A stretch of DNA of 64,000 nt from Asterochloris sp. CNOR1. Taxonomy: Eukaryota > Chlorophyta > Trebouxiophyceae > Trebouxiales > Trebouxiaceae. The notes beneath the pieces are model-generated. The model saw only the letters and a list, made by a program, of their open reading frames with translations, was not told the origin of the DNA and ran no database searches. The translations under genes were made by a program, and so were the position numbers. Shown piece by piece: positions 34,969 through 46,130 of this stretch. Where the stretch lies: NCBI GenBank assembly GCA_963969365.1, contig OZ017748.1, forward strand, positions 3,779,001 through 3,843,000, given 5' to 3'. Within the stretch, counting starts at the first letter, position 1. The number at the start of each line of letters is the position of its first letter.

Positions 34969-37900
34969 TTAATTGTCGCCATTTGATGGGCTGGCTGCAT
35001 TGTTTCTTTGCTGGCCTTCATGCCTCACAGCAGCCGCTGCAAGGTACGCTGCTCCAGTGGAAGAGCCATCTGCAGCCTCCTTCAACACAACCTGAAGAGG
35101 GCACAAAGAGCAGGTCTCCGTGCACCAGTGACTAGGGTGCGCAGCATGTCGAGAGCAGCTGCAGCTAGAGTCCAGTGCACGCCCGTGAATCCTTTGTCTC
35201 AATGCATTCAAGTGCGGCGGGAGTGGCCACGGGACCCTTGAAGCTGCCAGCTTCCCTGTCAAACACCAAGCATGGCACACCACATCAGCCATCTTGCAGA
35301 TGTGTTAGAAGGGTTCACTGGTGCACCTTGCTGGCTGCCGCATGTGCCACAAGCTTGTTGAGGTGATTGAACAGCGCAAGCAAGCCTATTCTAGGCCTTC
35401 ACAGGTCAGTTGCCACATAACTTCATACCCTGTCGTTGATGTGTCACCCCAAGAACTCCACCGCGTGAACGCTGAAGCTGAATTTAGCCCTCCAAAGGTC
35501 TGTACCCCCACGCCCTCATACCTTATTGGCAACTTGCTGCCCCAGGAGATCCACCAAGCCCTGTTGCAGAGCCTCCCTGAACTGAGGGTAGTGCCGGAAG
35601 ATGCCTCCGTCCACGCCCACGACAGTGCGCTTTGGGGGGCCATGTGACCCGTCCCGCCCCATTTGTCGCATGAGTGCCGCCAGGCCAGCTGCCACCAGGC
35701 GTCCGCTGCGCTGCCCTACCAGGTGGCAGATCTCCTGCACCTGCAGCCCAAATGACGGCACACTTGAGCACAAAGTAAGGAATGGTGTTAAGAGGTGTGC
35801 TGAGTGGGCTGCCCTGGTGGATGGCAGACGGGTGCACCTGCACCTGCAACCAAGCACATATGTCTGGTCAAACCTCAGCATGCCGCAGTTCAACTCCACT
35901 GTGCCTGTTAGAAAGCGCCTGCTGCAGTGACAGACCACGTGGCACATATCCTGCACCTGCTGCCCCATCCGGGAAAATCACCACTGAAGCTGGTGCTTTG
36001 CAGTGCGCTTTGTGCTGCGCCAGCGTGCGGCAACCCTCCTACACCTGCGCATAGCCTTGGACAGGGACACGTGGACACCTTTGCTGTGCTACACGCATCT
36101 GGCGTTTGCATACAGCCTGCACCTGCAGCACAGCGCTGGCAGCCCTTGTTACATGTTTGCACAGGTCAGGGCTGCAGGGATTGTGGCTACCCACCTGCTG
36201 GCATGCTGCTGGCCTGTAGGCCCAAAGTGCAGCATGCTCTTGAGCTGCACCATAGTTTCAGCAAGAGCAGGCAGCCCTTCGGGCATTGCAAGCAAGCCAG
36301 CTGCCATGAAATGGCATGCATGCCGGCACAGCTGTCACGACCTTGCACATGACACAGCGCACAACAATGTTGTGCAACATGCTGCATGTTGGCATGCCTG
36401 GTGGGCCTAGGGCTGGCTGTCAGTGATTGCCTTGTTTGGCGTTGTTTTGATAGCATATCTCACCTGATTTGCAGTCTTGCCTTTCTGACAGAGCAGCCTC
36501 CTTCAGCTGCCGTGCATGCAAGCATGCATACGTCGCATTCAGTGGCACTTTCTGCTGTTTGCAAGCATTACGCATCGCAGTGCATTGCAGCACCTCACCT
36601 GCTGGTGCGCATTTCGAAGCATGACAGGCAGAGCACCTGCCTCAGTGGTGTACACCTGGCATGGAGTCAGCTGTCATGTGACATGTGCAGCGCAGGAAAC
36701 CACCTGCTGAAGTGCTCTCTGAGAGGCATGCTCCAGGGGCAGCTGGAAGGCCTGCTGCAGCATGTCAGCCGTGGTGCTGAGGTCTGAAGCCTCGTCTCCA
36801 TCAATGGCTGACATCTGGGGGGTGGTCAGGGCCCAGGCCTTCTGCAATTTGGAGGGCATGGTTGGGAAGAGGCTGCCCTCTTCTGCCAGGGACAGGATGG
36901 CTCGCCTGGCAATCTCCCCCATGTACATGCCTGCAGTGGAAGAGGACTGTCCTGCCACATGTCATGCCTCAGGCATCCTTGCCTGTACAGGATGACTTAG
37001 CAGATGATGTCGCACAGGACAGGACAGCACAGAGCTCCGGTCATGGCAGATGAGCACGCCTCTGAAAGCCTACACAAAGCCCAAGCAACTGTTGCATCAG
37101 GCTAATTCACCATTGATCTGCTTCTTGGAGGCCTGCAGCCCTGCATTAGGGAGAATGCCGTCAAGCAACCTGGGTCTGCATAACTACGGCAGCCGTCACT
37201 GCTTGCATGCCCTGGCAGACTAGACAAGCTCATCAGGGCGCTCAGATTGCTCCCCTTACCTGCCTCCACCATGCGACAGCACCCAGGCATGCTGTGTTGG
37301 TGGCAGCAATGGTTGTTTTCAGCACAACTTGACAGAATCTGCTTTTCGAAGACCTGCTGCCCAGCTTTCAAGGTAATGCCGTCATTGCCCCTGTAACATT
37401 GGGTCTGCACTTTGTTGCTGCCAACAGCACTGGCATTACAGGCAGGCTAAGAAGGACTGCGCCTAGCCTGGTACGTTCTGCTGCGTCCAGCAGGCACCAG
37501 CACCCAGGCACGCTAACTTTTCTTCGCAGTGGCTGCCAGCAGCAGCAGTGGCTGTTGTCAGCTAGCTCACCAGAGATCTGTTTCTCAAAGGCCTGCTGCC
37601 CTGTGTTGGGGGTGATGTCGTCAATGTCCCGGTCGAACTGGGTCTTGAGAAGGGAGCCACCATCGAAGTTGCCCCATTCAATGTTGACGATCATCTCTGG
37701 GCCGTGCTGGCCCTGGGGCAGGGCGCTGATGCGTTCTGTGCGCTCCACATAGCAGGCATTGGACCCTGTGCCCAGGATCAGGCCAACCATGGCGTCCTGG
37801 TCAAAGTACCTGGTGGCAGCAGCACCAGGAGCTTGAGTGACAGTAAGATTGTCTGAGTGTCTTGGGCCCTTGGATGCTTTTGCTGGCGCTGCTGATGCGC

Positions 37901-40900
37901 TCCGTGAGCTCCACACAGCAGGCTTTGCAGTCTGTGTCAAGATGAGGCCACCATGGCGTCCTGGCCGAAGTACCTGAGGGCAGGGATGGCAATTGTATAC
38001 ATGATAAGCCATGAATTGGCTTATGCTGGCACTGGGGCAACGCCCTGATGCGCTCAACATAGTAGACATTGGAGGCGAAGAGCGTCATGTCTTACGTGAG
38101 GTGCCTGAGTGCAGGAGAGCAGACTTGCATGAACTTTGCAGGATCCTTTACAGTTGATTTGCAGCACAGGGCGCAACTGAGGAAAGGAGGACACACAGTT
38201 ACGAAGCGGACAGCGGTTCCCGCATTGCCAGAAGCAATGCAGATGGCACTTGCTTTTTTAAAAGGTTTGCAGGCTTGAAGGCTTGGCTGTGCATCAGTAC
38301 TCAGCTGCTGCCAAACAAGCCCTTGCTGGATACGGTCAGGGGCAGCAGACCTGCTGGAGGCGAGGGTGGCCACAGTGTCGTTCATCAGGGCCTTGACGGT
38401 TGCCTGCAGCACAGACAATCACATGTCTGATAACTGCAGTGGAGGAGCAGCACCCTGAATGAGCCTCAACACAGCAGCAGTACCAGTAGTTTGGTGACAA
38501 CCCCGGCTGCGTAGGTCGTTAGTTTGCTGTGAGTCAAGGTGCAAAACATTCAACTCTGCTGTCTATGCAAACAACCTCTTCTTCCTGCAGGCCTGCATAT
38601 AGCTCCTGGCTCAGCCGCTCAATTGTGGCTTGACAGCATCCAGGCACTCTCCAGCGCTTTGCAGGCCCCAGCACTGCAGAGCCTTCTGCTCACATGCCCA
38701 CTGTCTCATGGCAACCTTGCAGGCAGTGCCCTTGCCTCACCCACAGGCCGATGCAGTGCAGCCCTCCTGCTGTATGCAGCTTGCTTCTGTGATGGCTTCG
38801 CAGCTGGCCCCCCTGGAGACCCTTGCAGTAAGCAGCCTCCTGCTCTGCAAATGCGTCATGTGGTCACAACCCCCCAAGAGTGCCCCTGACCAACGTGCTG
38901 GCATACACTCCCACTCCTGCTTTGAGTGGCTTGCACTGCAAGCAGGCTCACCTGCAGGCCCCTGCGGTGCAGAGCCTCCTGCAGCAGCTTCACGGGGTCC
39001 TCACCCACAGCGCCCTCGTTGTCGAACTGCTTGGTCCATTTTATCAACTTGCCCCGGTCGAGCCTCTCCTGCTCGCAGGGGAAGCTGAAGCAGAAGCCAA
39101 CCAGGTGCTTCTGACCAGGGGCCTGCCTGCAACCACACAGAGAGCCATGTGGTGCCTGGGAGGGCTGAAAAGGCAGCCTCTGGTGTTGCAGGGCGATTCC
39201 TGCCTGCAGTCACCAAAGTGGCACCAAGTGACCAGGCACGGCAAGAGCAGAGGCAGTCGCCAGAGGGCCACATGATGCAGGGGAGGGCTGAAGGTGCAGA
39301 CTCTGCAAATGCTGGCCAGATGCCTGCCCAAACTCACTTGCGTGGCCCAGGGTGTGATGTGGGAGCCGCCGCTGGGGATGATGAAGCAGAGGCTTACAAG
39401 AACCTGCTGGCCAGAGGGCTGTATGCACACTTATGACAGAGACCACGCAGAATGCAAACTTCCAGGTGGCCAGCTGACATTCAGCCGCTTTGCAGCCTTG
39501 AGGCTCTTAGAATCAACTTTAGAGAAGTTCTAGTACACACAAAGCGTCCTTGCCCTTGCAATGAGGCTCTCAAGATTTGTCACAGAAAGAAGTTTCAGCG
39601 CATGAAACAGAGCGTCTTTGCCCCACAAACCTCAGACTGAGCTGCGTGTACTGCCACAGGGTCTAGCACAGCTGCCATGAGGCACCGCCAAACATCTTGA
39701 GCCCCATAATTGCGAAAGCTACAGGAATCACCTGCCAGTACAATTGAGACCAGCCCGGTCGCTGCGTCCGTGTGCCCGTACAACTTGTGCTTCAGCTAAA
39801 AGTCTGCGCAACAGTTCAGGCTTGTGGACAAGTGCTGGCTGACCTGTTGCCAAAGCGGCCTATGCAGTCCGAGAGCTTTTCTGCCATGAAGTCAAACAGC
39901 TGGTTGGCATGGGCCTTGAACAGCTCTGAGGCAATCTGGAACTCCTCCACTTGATGGTCCTCCTGCAGCCCAACAGCAACAGGACTGCTGAGCTTGGAGC
40001 ACAGGGAAAGCATGAGGACACAGATGCATGAGTTCTTTCTGTCTTTGAAAGTTGGCAGGGTCTGCCCTTGTTGCTGCAGTTGAGGCAGAGTTGCTGGCTG
40101 CAGCAGGGCAGCACAGCAGCTTTGTGCAAGCAGCAGCAAAGGAGACGTTCCAAGCACCAAGAGGGCAAGTTGTTGTGTTGAGATGTCCACTTACACGCAG
40201 TAGCTGCCAGTGCATCTGTCTGCAGGCAAGCCACGTGCTCCATGTGCCAGCAGCTGCCCTGGATGCAAGGTGCCTGCCCCAAGGCTCACAATCTCAGCAT
40301 GCCCGTCAGCCAGGCGAGTGTAGAGCACTCTGAAGTTGGTGCCACCAATGTCCAGCGCGTAGAAATCCCCCGACTCATGCCTGCACAGCAGGACGGGGCA
40401 TCACTGCACCAGGAGAGGGCATCACTGTCCAAGGTGGTCTGACCCGACAGTCTGAACAGGTTCATAAGGTGCCCTCAGAGTAAAGCCAGGTTTGTTGACC
40501 AGGTCCTGCTTTAGTTAGAGTAGCAGGCAAGCACTGCCTCAGTGCAGCTCCACAGCAAGCCATCTGCCCAGGCAGGCAGCAGCAATGTCTGTCTCACCCA
40601 TTGGGCAGCATGTCCACCATGCTGGGCATCATCAGCAGAGTTGTCTCCTTCCTGTCAGCCAGGGTGGCATTCATCTGCAGTGCAGATGAATCAATGTGTG
40701 ACAGCCTGGCTGTCCCTCTGTCTGCTCTGTGCAGAGCACTGCGTGACAGCTTGCAAAAGCGCAAAGTTTGCAAAGCACAATGTTGAACCTGCCATGGCTA
40801 TGTCCCTCTGCCCAACACAACATGCCCACCAGCGGTGGCATGAGATGCTGTCCCGCTGCTTGCTTATGCAGGTAGACAGTACGATCACAGGCATACAGCC

Positions 40901-41270
40901 TGTGCAGGAGTCCGTCTCTCTACTTGCCCTGGGTGAGGGGTGTGGAGCACTACAGAGTACCGCCTGAGCAAAAAATGTCTCGCAGTGCTCACCTGGCTGA
41001 GGAACTCCTGCTTGATGTCCCTGAGATTGCTCGTGCTGACTGTTAGGCACTCACGGAGCTGCAGGGGTACATGGCAGTTTTAGATCAGGTCTATTGCAAG
41101 TTGCCACTTCCATATGCATAGGGGCCCAGCCTCGCCTTGATGAGCTGCTGGGAGGGCCTTGTTCTCCGCTTTGTGCTGCTCGCATACACAGCAATGATAA
41201 CGGCCCCAGCCAACATAGCACTGATGGCAACCGATCTGGCAGACACCCATGGGATGCTCTCTGTGGGCAT
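34969..41270 (-). CDS. HXK: Hexokinase, membrane-anchored plant type
   Basis: Eleven exons: 41270-41136, 41058-40993, 40674-40598, 40380-40290, 39962-39844, 39126-38952, 38403-38351, 37809-37571, 36930-36704, 35740-35522, 35091-34969. Phases agree and give 507 aa, the usual length of plant hexokinases. It phosphorylates hexoses with ATP, and plant homologues also sense glucose. Motifs: [12 protein letters not shown] (phosphate-1), [10 protein letters not shown] (sugar binding), [11 protein letters not shown] (catalytic Asp region), [40 protein letters not shown] and [13 protein letters not shown] (adenosine loop; family norm GDGSGxGAAL). The N-terminus has a hydrophobic helix ([13 protein letters not shown]) followed by KRR, like type B hexokinases of the outer mitochondrial membrane. 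The first intron needs a GC donor (AAG|gcgagg), supported only by phase. The upstream in-frame ATG at 41285 would add five residues. Confidence 0.93.
35925..35968. repeat. Echo of the 5' end of hexokinase exon 10
   Basis: On the minus strand this reads [10 protein letters not shown], a copy of the real exon start [10 protein letters not shown] (35740). It includes the ctgcacctgc acceptor context and lies in the preceding intron. Confidence 0.75.
37105..37450. repeat. Downstream echoes of hexokinase exon 8
   Basis: Two degenerate copies of the exon 8 3' end lie at about 37112-37170 and 37330-37400. Compare ctgcttttcgaagacctgct with the true ctgtttctcaaaggcctgct at 37579. Both are in the following intron. 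Confidence 0.8.
37855..38095. repeat. Upstream echoes of hexokinase exon 8
   Basis: On the minus strand, about 37990-37860 reads YFGQDAMV and then frameshifts. About 38090-38020 reads [17 protein letters not shown]. Both copy parts of the true exon ([36 protein letters not shown]). They look like decayed exon duplicates in intron 7. Confidence 0.85.
38640..38860. repeat. Echoes of the 3' end of hexokinase exon 6
   Basis: The pattern gcaggcccc..gcagagccttctgct recurs about three times. It resembles the true exon end and donor region near 38946-38990 (gcaggcccctgcggtgcaga). All copies lie in the downstream intron. Confidence 0.65.
39230..39430. repeat. Echoes of the 5' end of hexokinase exon 6
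   Basis: Positions 39378-39430 (gatgaagcagaggcttacaa...) copy 39085-39140 (gaagcagaagccaaccaggt...). The adjacent stretch 39257-39290 copies 39150-39180 (gggagggctgaa shared). Both lie in the upstream intron. Confidence 0.7.
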
Positions 41271-43134
41271 GCCCGTTGCTTTCAAGGCAGATGATCCCGT
41301 TGACTGGAGCGATCTGTTGGAGGGCCAAACTAAACCTAAAGTATGCTATGTAACACCCTGCGACAAGGCGTGAATTTCAAAATGCCTGCTCCGCGGCAGA
41401 ACTCAGTCATGGTGCTCATGCCCCACCCAAACTTGTTGATTGATGATAGTTTGGAAGTATTTCTCAAAGAAGTCAATGAGCTTCCCTCCCGACCGGCACC
41501 CCCGTGTTCAGCTGGCCACCATGCTATACCGCTGCCCTGCCTGCCAGCACTTCAGTGAGCAGCAGCCACCCTCGTGACACACAAGAAGCCGCGCAAATGA
41601 AATTGCAAGGGGTGGGACCTCCTGACAGATGCTGGAAAAGACCCAGACCGCATCACGACGCAAGAATATGAGGGGGCACTGGCTGCAGCAAAGGCATAGA
41701 AGGTGTGTGCATGGCATTCCCATTCACCAAGGGCCCTGGCTCCTGCAGGCCCACATCCCTCACTGCCCTGCAGAGGAAGCGGGAGGAGGAGGCCCAGGTC
41801 AAGCCGAGTGCTCAGGCATCAGCAGCTGTGTCACAGCCATCACGCATTTGCTTCAAGGACATTGAGGTGAGCAGAGGATGTGATCTGTTACATGGGCAGG
41901 TGAGTTTTCCCAAATCACCCGAAGCCAGGGGAGGAGGGGCTCATGTCCTCACATTGTTGTCCTGATCAGCATCACTAACATCACCAAATCCAGGGGAGGG
42001 GGGGCCTCATGTGCTTATGTCCATCCCTTGTGCTCAACATCAATCTGTGCTAGAGCAAACAGAGCTGGTCTGGGCAGGTGAATGTCACCAGGAACACCAA
42101 GAATCAGAAATGGCGGGCTCATGCGTGCATGCCAATCCATCTCGATTGACATCAGTTTGTACTGAAGCAGACAGAGCTGAACTGTGTGACCACCACAATC
42201 ACCAAAGTCAGGAGAGGGGAGCCTCATGCCAGTGAGGGGAGGGGCTCGTATGCCCATGTCATGTGCTCATGTCCATCCCTTCTGCTTGACACACATCTAT
42301 GCCATTGATCTGCCTGGCAGATGCAGCTGGTCTGGGGGGTTGTCAGATCATAATTGTCTTCAATGTAAGTACCATCACGCTGCTCGGTTGTTATTGTCTT
42401 TGCAGATGCTCCCTCTTACATAAATTCATTTCAGCCTCCTGCTGGCTGGGTGTTGCGCCTGGCCGCCAGCTGTGTGTGATGCCCACCTTATTCAGCGAGG
42501 AACTGATTTTTTCAATAGATGGCCATCCATGCCAGCCATGGCAGCCAAGACTGAGCTGTTGACCTGAATACACATGTGTGTTCCCAGATACGCTGCCAGC
42601 ATGGTCGTGCAGCTTTTTAGTTCAATACATCAAGCCTGTTGATGAATCGGAATTTGTCATGCAAGCGATCCACACACAAAAACATGAGGGGTGAAAACAG
42701 TGCATACAGTGCAGTTGAACTGGACGTGAGCAAGGTCAGAATCGTCCTGTTCAATCCGCCCTGAAGCAACAGCGCTGGAGCTGCTGCACCTGGATTTTTT
42801 TGAAACAGGTGCTCCAACTAGCCCTGACACATCAGCGCCCCTGCCTGCAGCTGGCCAGTGATGTTGCCAAGCAAGCTCATGCCGCTTCCCAGGGCTGGCT
42901 TCTTTGCCAGCAGATTGATTGCCCCTGTCCCTTGCTGTCACGACCATGCTGACCAGTGAGTATGTACTGTATACAGCTGATGTTGACCTCACCTCTGCTG
43001 GGTGACGACGTGTTGAAATATGGCAAACTCACTCCCTTTGCTTTGGTGTAGAGTCAATGTCGGACTTGTTGCCCATCTTGCACTTGCAATGGTGATTATC
43101 AAATTGAGGACCAAGCTCAAGTGGAAAGGTCCAA
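41271..43134 (+). other. Weak coding traces, no convincing gene
   Basis: Plus-strand pieces look protein-like. They are ADDPVDWSDLLEGQTKPK (about 41287-41341, overlapping hexokinase exon 1 upstream sequence), NSVMVLMPHPNLLIDDSLEV (from about 41399), DAGKDPDRITTQEYEGALAA (about 41620-41690), ALQRKREEEAQVKPSAQASA (about 41760-41860) and DAAGLGGCQIIIVFN (about 42319-42365, ending at gtaagt). They do not join in consistent phase, no family is recognised, and a start codon would overlap the hexokinase start. Positions 41880-42290 are diverged repeats of about 110-130 bp (aggagaggggagcctcatg-like). The 3' UTR of the F-box gene must also lie here. Confidence 0.25.
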
Positions 43135-45826
43135 CTATTCAGGCTGTGCATCAGGGAAGGGATTGCGGCCAAAGGAGCCAGGGACGCTCAGGAAGGCCTC
43201 AATCTGCAGTGCACAATCAAACAATAGGGCCTGGACATTAGCAGCAGAAATTACACAAGCGCACCTGGTCTCTTGGTACAAAATGCAGCTCTGGGGCATA
43301 GAAGCGTGGGCCATAATGGCCACTCCTGCAGTAGGCATGTGCTCAGCTCATCTCTGCAGCTGGTGAGCGCAGCAACACACGAGGAATATAGCACACATGC
43401 CCACCAAAAGGCTGTATCAGAACCCTCCAAAATGACTGTGACTTCGCGGGTGTCTGCAGCACAGAAGGAGAGGTCCTGCTGTAAGAGGCAGCATGGCCAC
43501 ATGCCTGCAAGCATTAGCTGTGTGGACAAGCCCCACTTAGCTGCTGAAGGCCAGCATGCCACCAGAACAATGAGCACTTGCTCCAGGCCAAGCAGCCCAG
43601 GCCTGACTCACCTGCAGGCAGCCAGCAGGCCCTCAGGAGGCCCAGGGCAGGTGCATGGCATGGCACAGGCAGGAGCGGGTGTGACACCAGGACATAGACC
43701 CCGTTATCAGTGGTGGAGCAACATGTTCCACCCACATGCTGCCAGTTTGGGCCCAGGAGATCCCTGGCTCACTGTAGGCATATGCATCATGGATCAGCTC
43801 TCCGAGGAGACCGCCTCACAGATGTGAGCCGTACAACATCGCTATCGCTGCGTGACATGGGGCTCAGCTGCTAGATGACAGCGTGCCTCCAGGACGTTAA
43901 GCGCTTGCGCTTGACGAATGCCCAGCCTAGCTCACCTGTGGGAGTCTGCGTGACCCCAGATCACAGGGACCAGATGCGGAGAGAGGCATGGTGGCGCCGC
44001 TCACCTTGAGGGACCACCTCAAAGACATGAGCCACACGACTCCATGACCCCCGCCTGACAGAGGCCTCATTCTGAGCATATGGCGCAGGACTCTGAGTGC
44101 TGCTGGGCAAGTTGGCAGCTTTGAGGATGGGACTCTGCCAGAAGACGGCTGAGGGGCTCGGGTGGCTGTATCCAAACCCATTCTGGCCAACTGCAGCAGA
44201 AGGGTGCAGTCATTGGCAAGGCATGCTGCAACATGGCTCTAAGGATCTGCTGAGGGTGAGAAAGCAGAGGGTGAGAAAGCAGAGGGTGAGAAAGCAGGAG
44301 GATGCAGCTCCCACCTTGACCACATGGGATCTGGGGTGCTGCGGAAGGAGTTAGCACCAGCGTGACCTGCAAGCTGACACATGTGAGGCTTTGCGCCAGG
44401 CGCAATACTGGTGGCTCAAGCACTCTTGGCACGGCAGACAGCACAGCTTGCCTTGGCAAACATGCCGCAGTCGCCCTGTGCCCCAACCCACACTGAGAAG
44501 GCCAGGGCTGGGGATGCTGCGCATTCTGCAACAGCCAACTGTGCTGTGCAGGCTGAAGTAGGACCCTTCCATTGCTTGATGGGAGGCAGCGCCACATCAC
44601 TGAGATGGACCTGCAAGAACAGTGGCAGGGATGTGTGCAAGCAACCAGTAACAGACAATGTACTGGCTGGCAGTGCTAAATGATGCTTCCGCAACAGCAG
44701 CCCCGCACAACTCTGAGCTTCCACACAGACAGCGCTGCCAGCCCACAGCAAGCCAAGGGCTTGCAGCTGGCCAAACCCTGCCGTTCTGTTACTTCTTGTT
44801 TTCCCATCTGCTCACATGCTGGAAGACAACTGCGATCCAATTTGACAACGCCAGCACGCCTGGGGACTGCTGAGCAACAGTGCTGTGTGCTCTCCTGCCA
44901 GGCATGAAGGGCGTCAGGCTGTCGAGTTTGCCTCCAAGATCGCGTGCCTGCCCTGCTGGCCTCTCCACCATCAACTGCAGGTTTGGGATTGTCTATGTCA
45001 GCTGACGCATGTTGCAGCTTTCCCTGGGAAGACAAGCAGAGAGCTCTGGTGAGAGGCACGTGGACTCCCGGGAGGAGCAGGCTCTGCTGCCTTTGCCTCA
45101 GGACGCCACAAGATGCCCAGCAAAATTTTGTGGAGCGGTTAGGCCAGGCCGCACGTTGCCGTGGTGGTGAATGATACCACTAGTCATCCAGACTCCACCG
45201 CGTGCGCCAAACTTCTCAAAGCCTGGTTCTTGCAGGAAGTTGGTGTGAAACAACAGGACCTGCACAGCAGAGATGCAGCTGAGCATGCGTATTCTTCAGC
45301 TCAGCTTTGTCCTGTTGATGGACGACAGCTGCAATGTCATGGACTTTCTTGCACAGGACTTGAAGTTGCTGCAGTGCAAAAAAAGACTAACAACCACCCC
45401 CCTCCCCCCCCCCCCCCCACCTCACCTCAAGCCTGCTCCAAGCAGCATTGACTGTGAGGACAGAGGCGTGCTGGGGAGGCATGCAGCTTCGCAGCTCAGC
45501 AGGCACAGCACCTGGTGCCCCAGCATGCTGGCGCCAGGAGCGGCAGACCTCCTGGAGTCTCAGCCTCAGCCTGGGAGCCACTGGAAGCTCAGCAAAGTGC
45601 TCAAGATCTCAGAGCATGGACAACGCAATGGCAGGCACCTTGCAGGCACCAATGAAAAGATGTGCTCCAGTATGTCAGCTGGCAGCCGAGCATTGATGTT
45701 TGCTGGAACCTGTTCTTGCTGAGCTGGGTGAAGCTGACCGGCCAAATGGGGCTGATCAGGTGCAGTGACTCCCGCAACCTCTGATGCACCTGCATTCTTC
45801 AGCTCCTGAGAAGGAGTGATCCCCAT
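43135..45826 (-). CDS. F-box protein with C-terminal FBA (F-box-associated, glycoprotein-type) domain
   Basis: Secure exons: 45826-45639, 45570-45426, one beginning near 45255, 44366-44315, one ending near 44012, 43453-43405, 43325-43265 and 43203-43135. The middle (45.2-44.0 kb) is only partly resolved. The ATG at 45826 is the first in frame. The F-box spans the first intron: ARLPADILEHIFSLVPAR then LRLRLQEVCRSWRQHAG. The FBA domain follows: LLFHTNFLQEPGFEKFG (family NLLxNPxxE), VTLVLTPS, RGSWSRVAHVFEVVPQ, DTREVTVILEGSDTAFW and SGHYGPRFYAPELHFVPRDQ. FBA proteins of the FBXO2/6/44 type bind SKP1 through the F-box and substrates, in animals N-glycans, through FBA, which suggests SCF-dependent protein degradation. 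The last four junctions agree in phase. The gene is head-to-head with the 46.1-kb gene. Confidence 0.78.
44252..44296. repeat. Tandem repeat, 3 x 15 bp
   Basis: gagggtgagaaagca is repeated three times without change, in an intron of the F-box gene. Confidence 0.95.
45399..45419. repeat. Poly-C tract
   Basis: A near-pure cytosine run of about 20 bases (G-run on the transcribed strand of the F-box gene) lies just inside the intron after exon 45570-45426. Confidence 0.9.
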
Positions 45827-46130
45827 CTGATCTAGACCTTTTCGTTGAAGAGTTGTATGTTCTGTTGAGCTCAAGCAGCTGTCACAGTGCTTTGTTGATC
45901 TAGGTCAACCATGCTTCTCAGAAGCAGCCAGGCAATCTCGGCTTCATGATGATGCCCAGGTCAGAAGCAACTGCATACACCCATTCGTGTCCGTCAGTCC
46001 AATTCGGAAGATGCAGCCGCGCCATCAAACATGTGCTGATTGTGATTGACCAGTGAGCACCTGATTGTGCTGAGAGCCCATCTGATGCACGCCAGGCACT
46101 AGGCTGCTGAGCAGCATTGAGCATCCAAAC
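45827..46130. promoter_or_regulatory. Bidirectional promoter candidate
   Basis: Only 304 bp separate the divergent ATGs of the F-box gene (-) and the 46.1-kb gene (+), so both promoters and 5' UTRs must fit here. No TATA box is evident. Confidence 0.45.

Noticed and set aside
37855-38095. Extra hexokinase exons or a second hexokinase gene
   Set aside because: The copies have frameshifts and stops and contain only parts of exon 8. The surrounding exons already make a complete protein.
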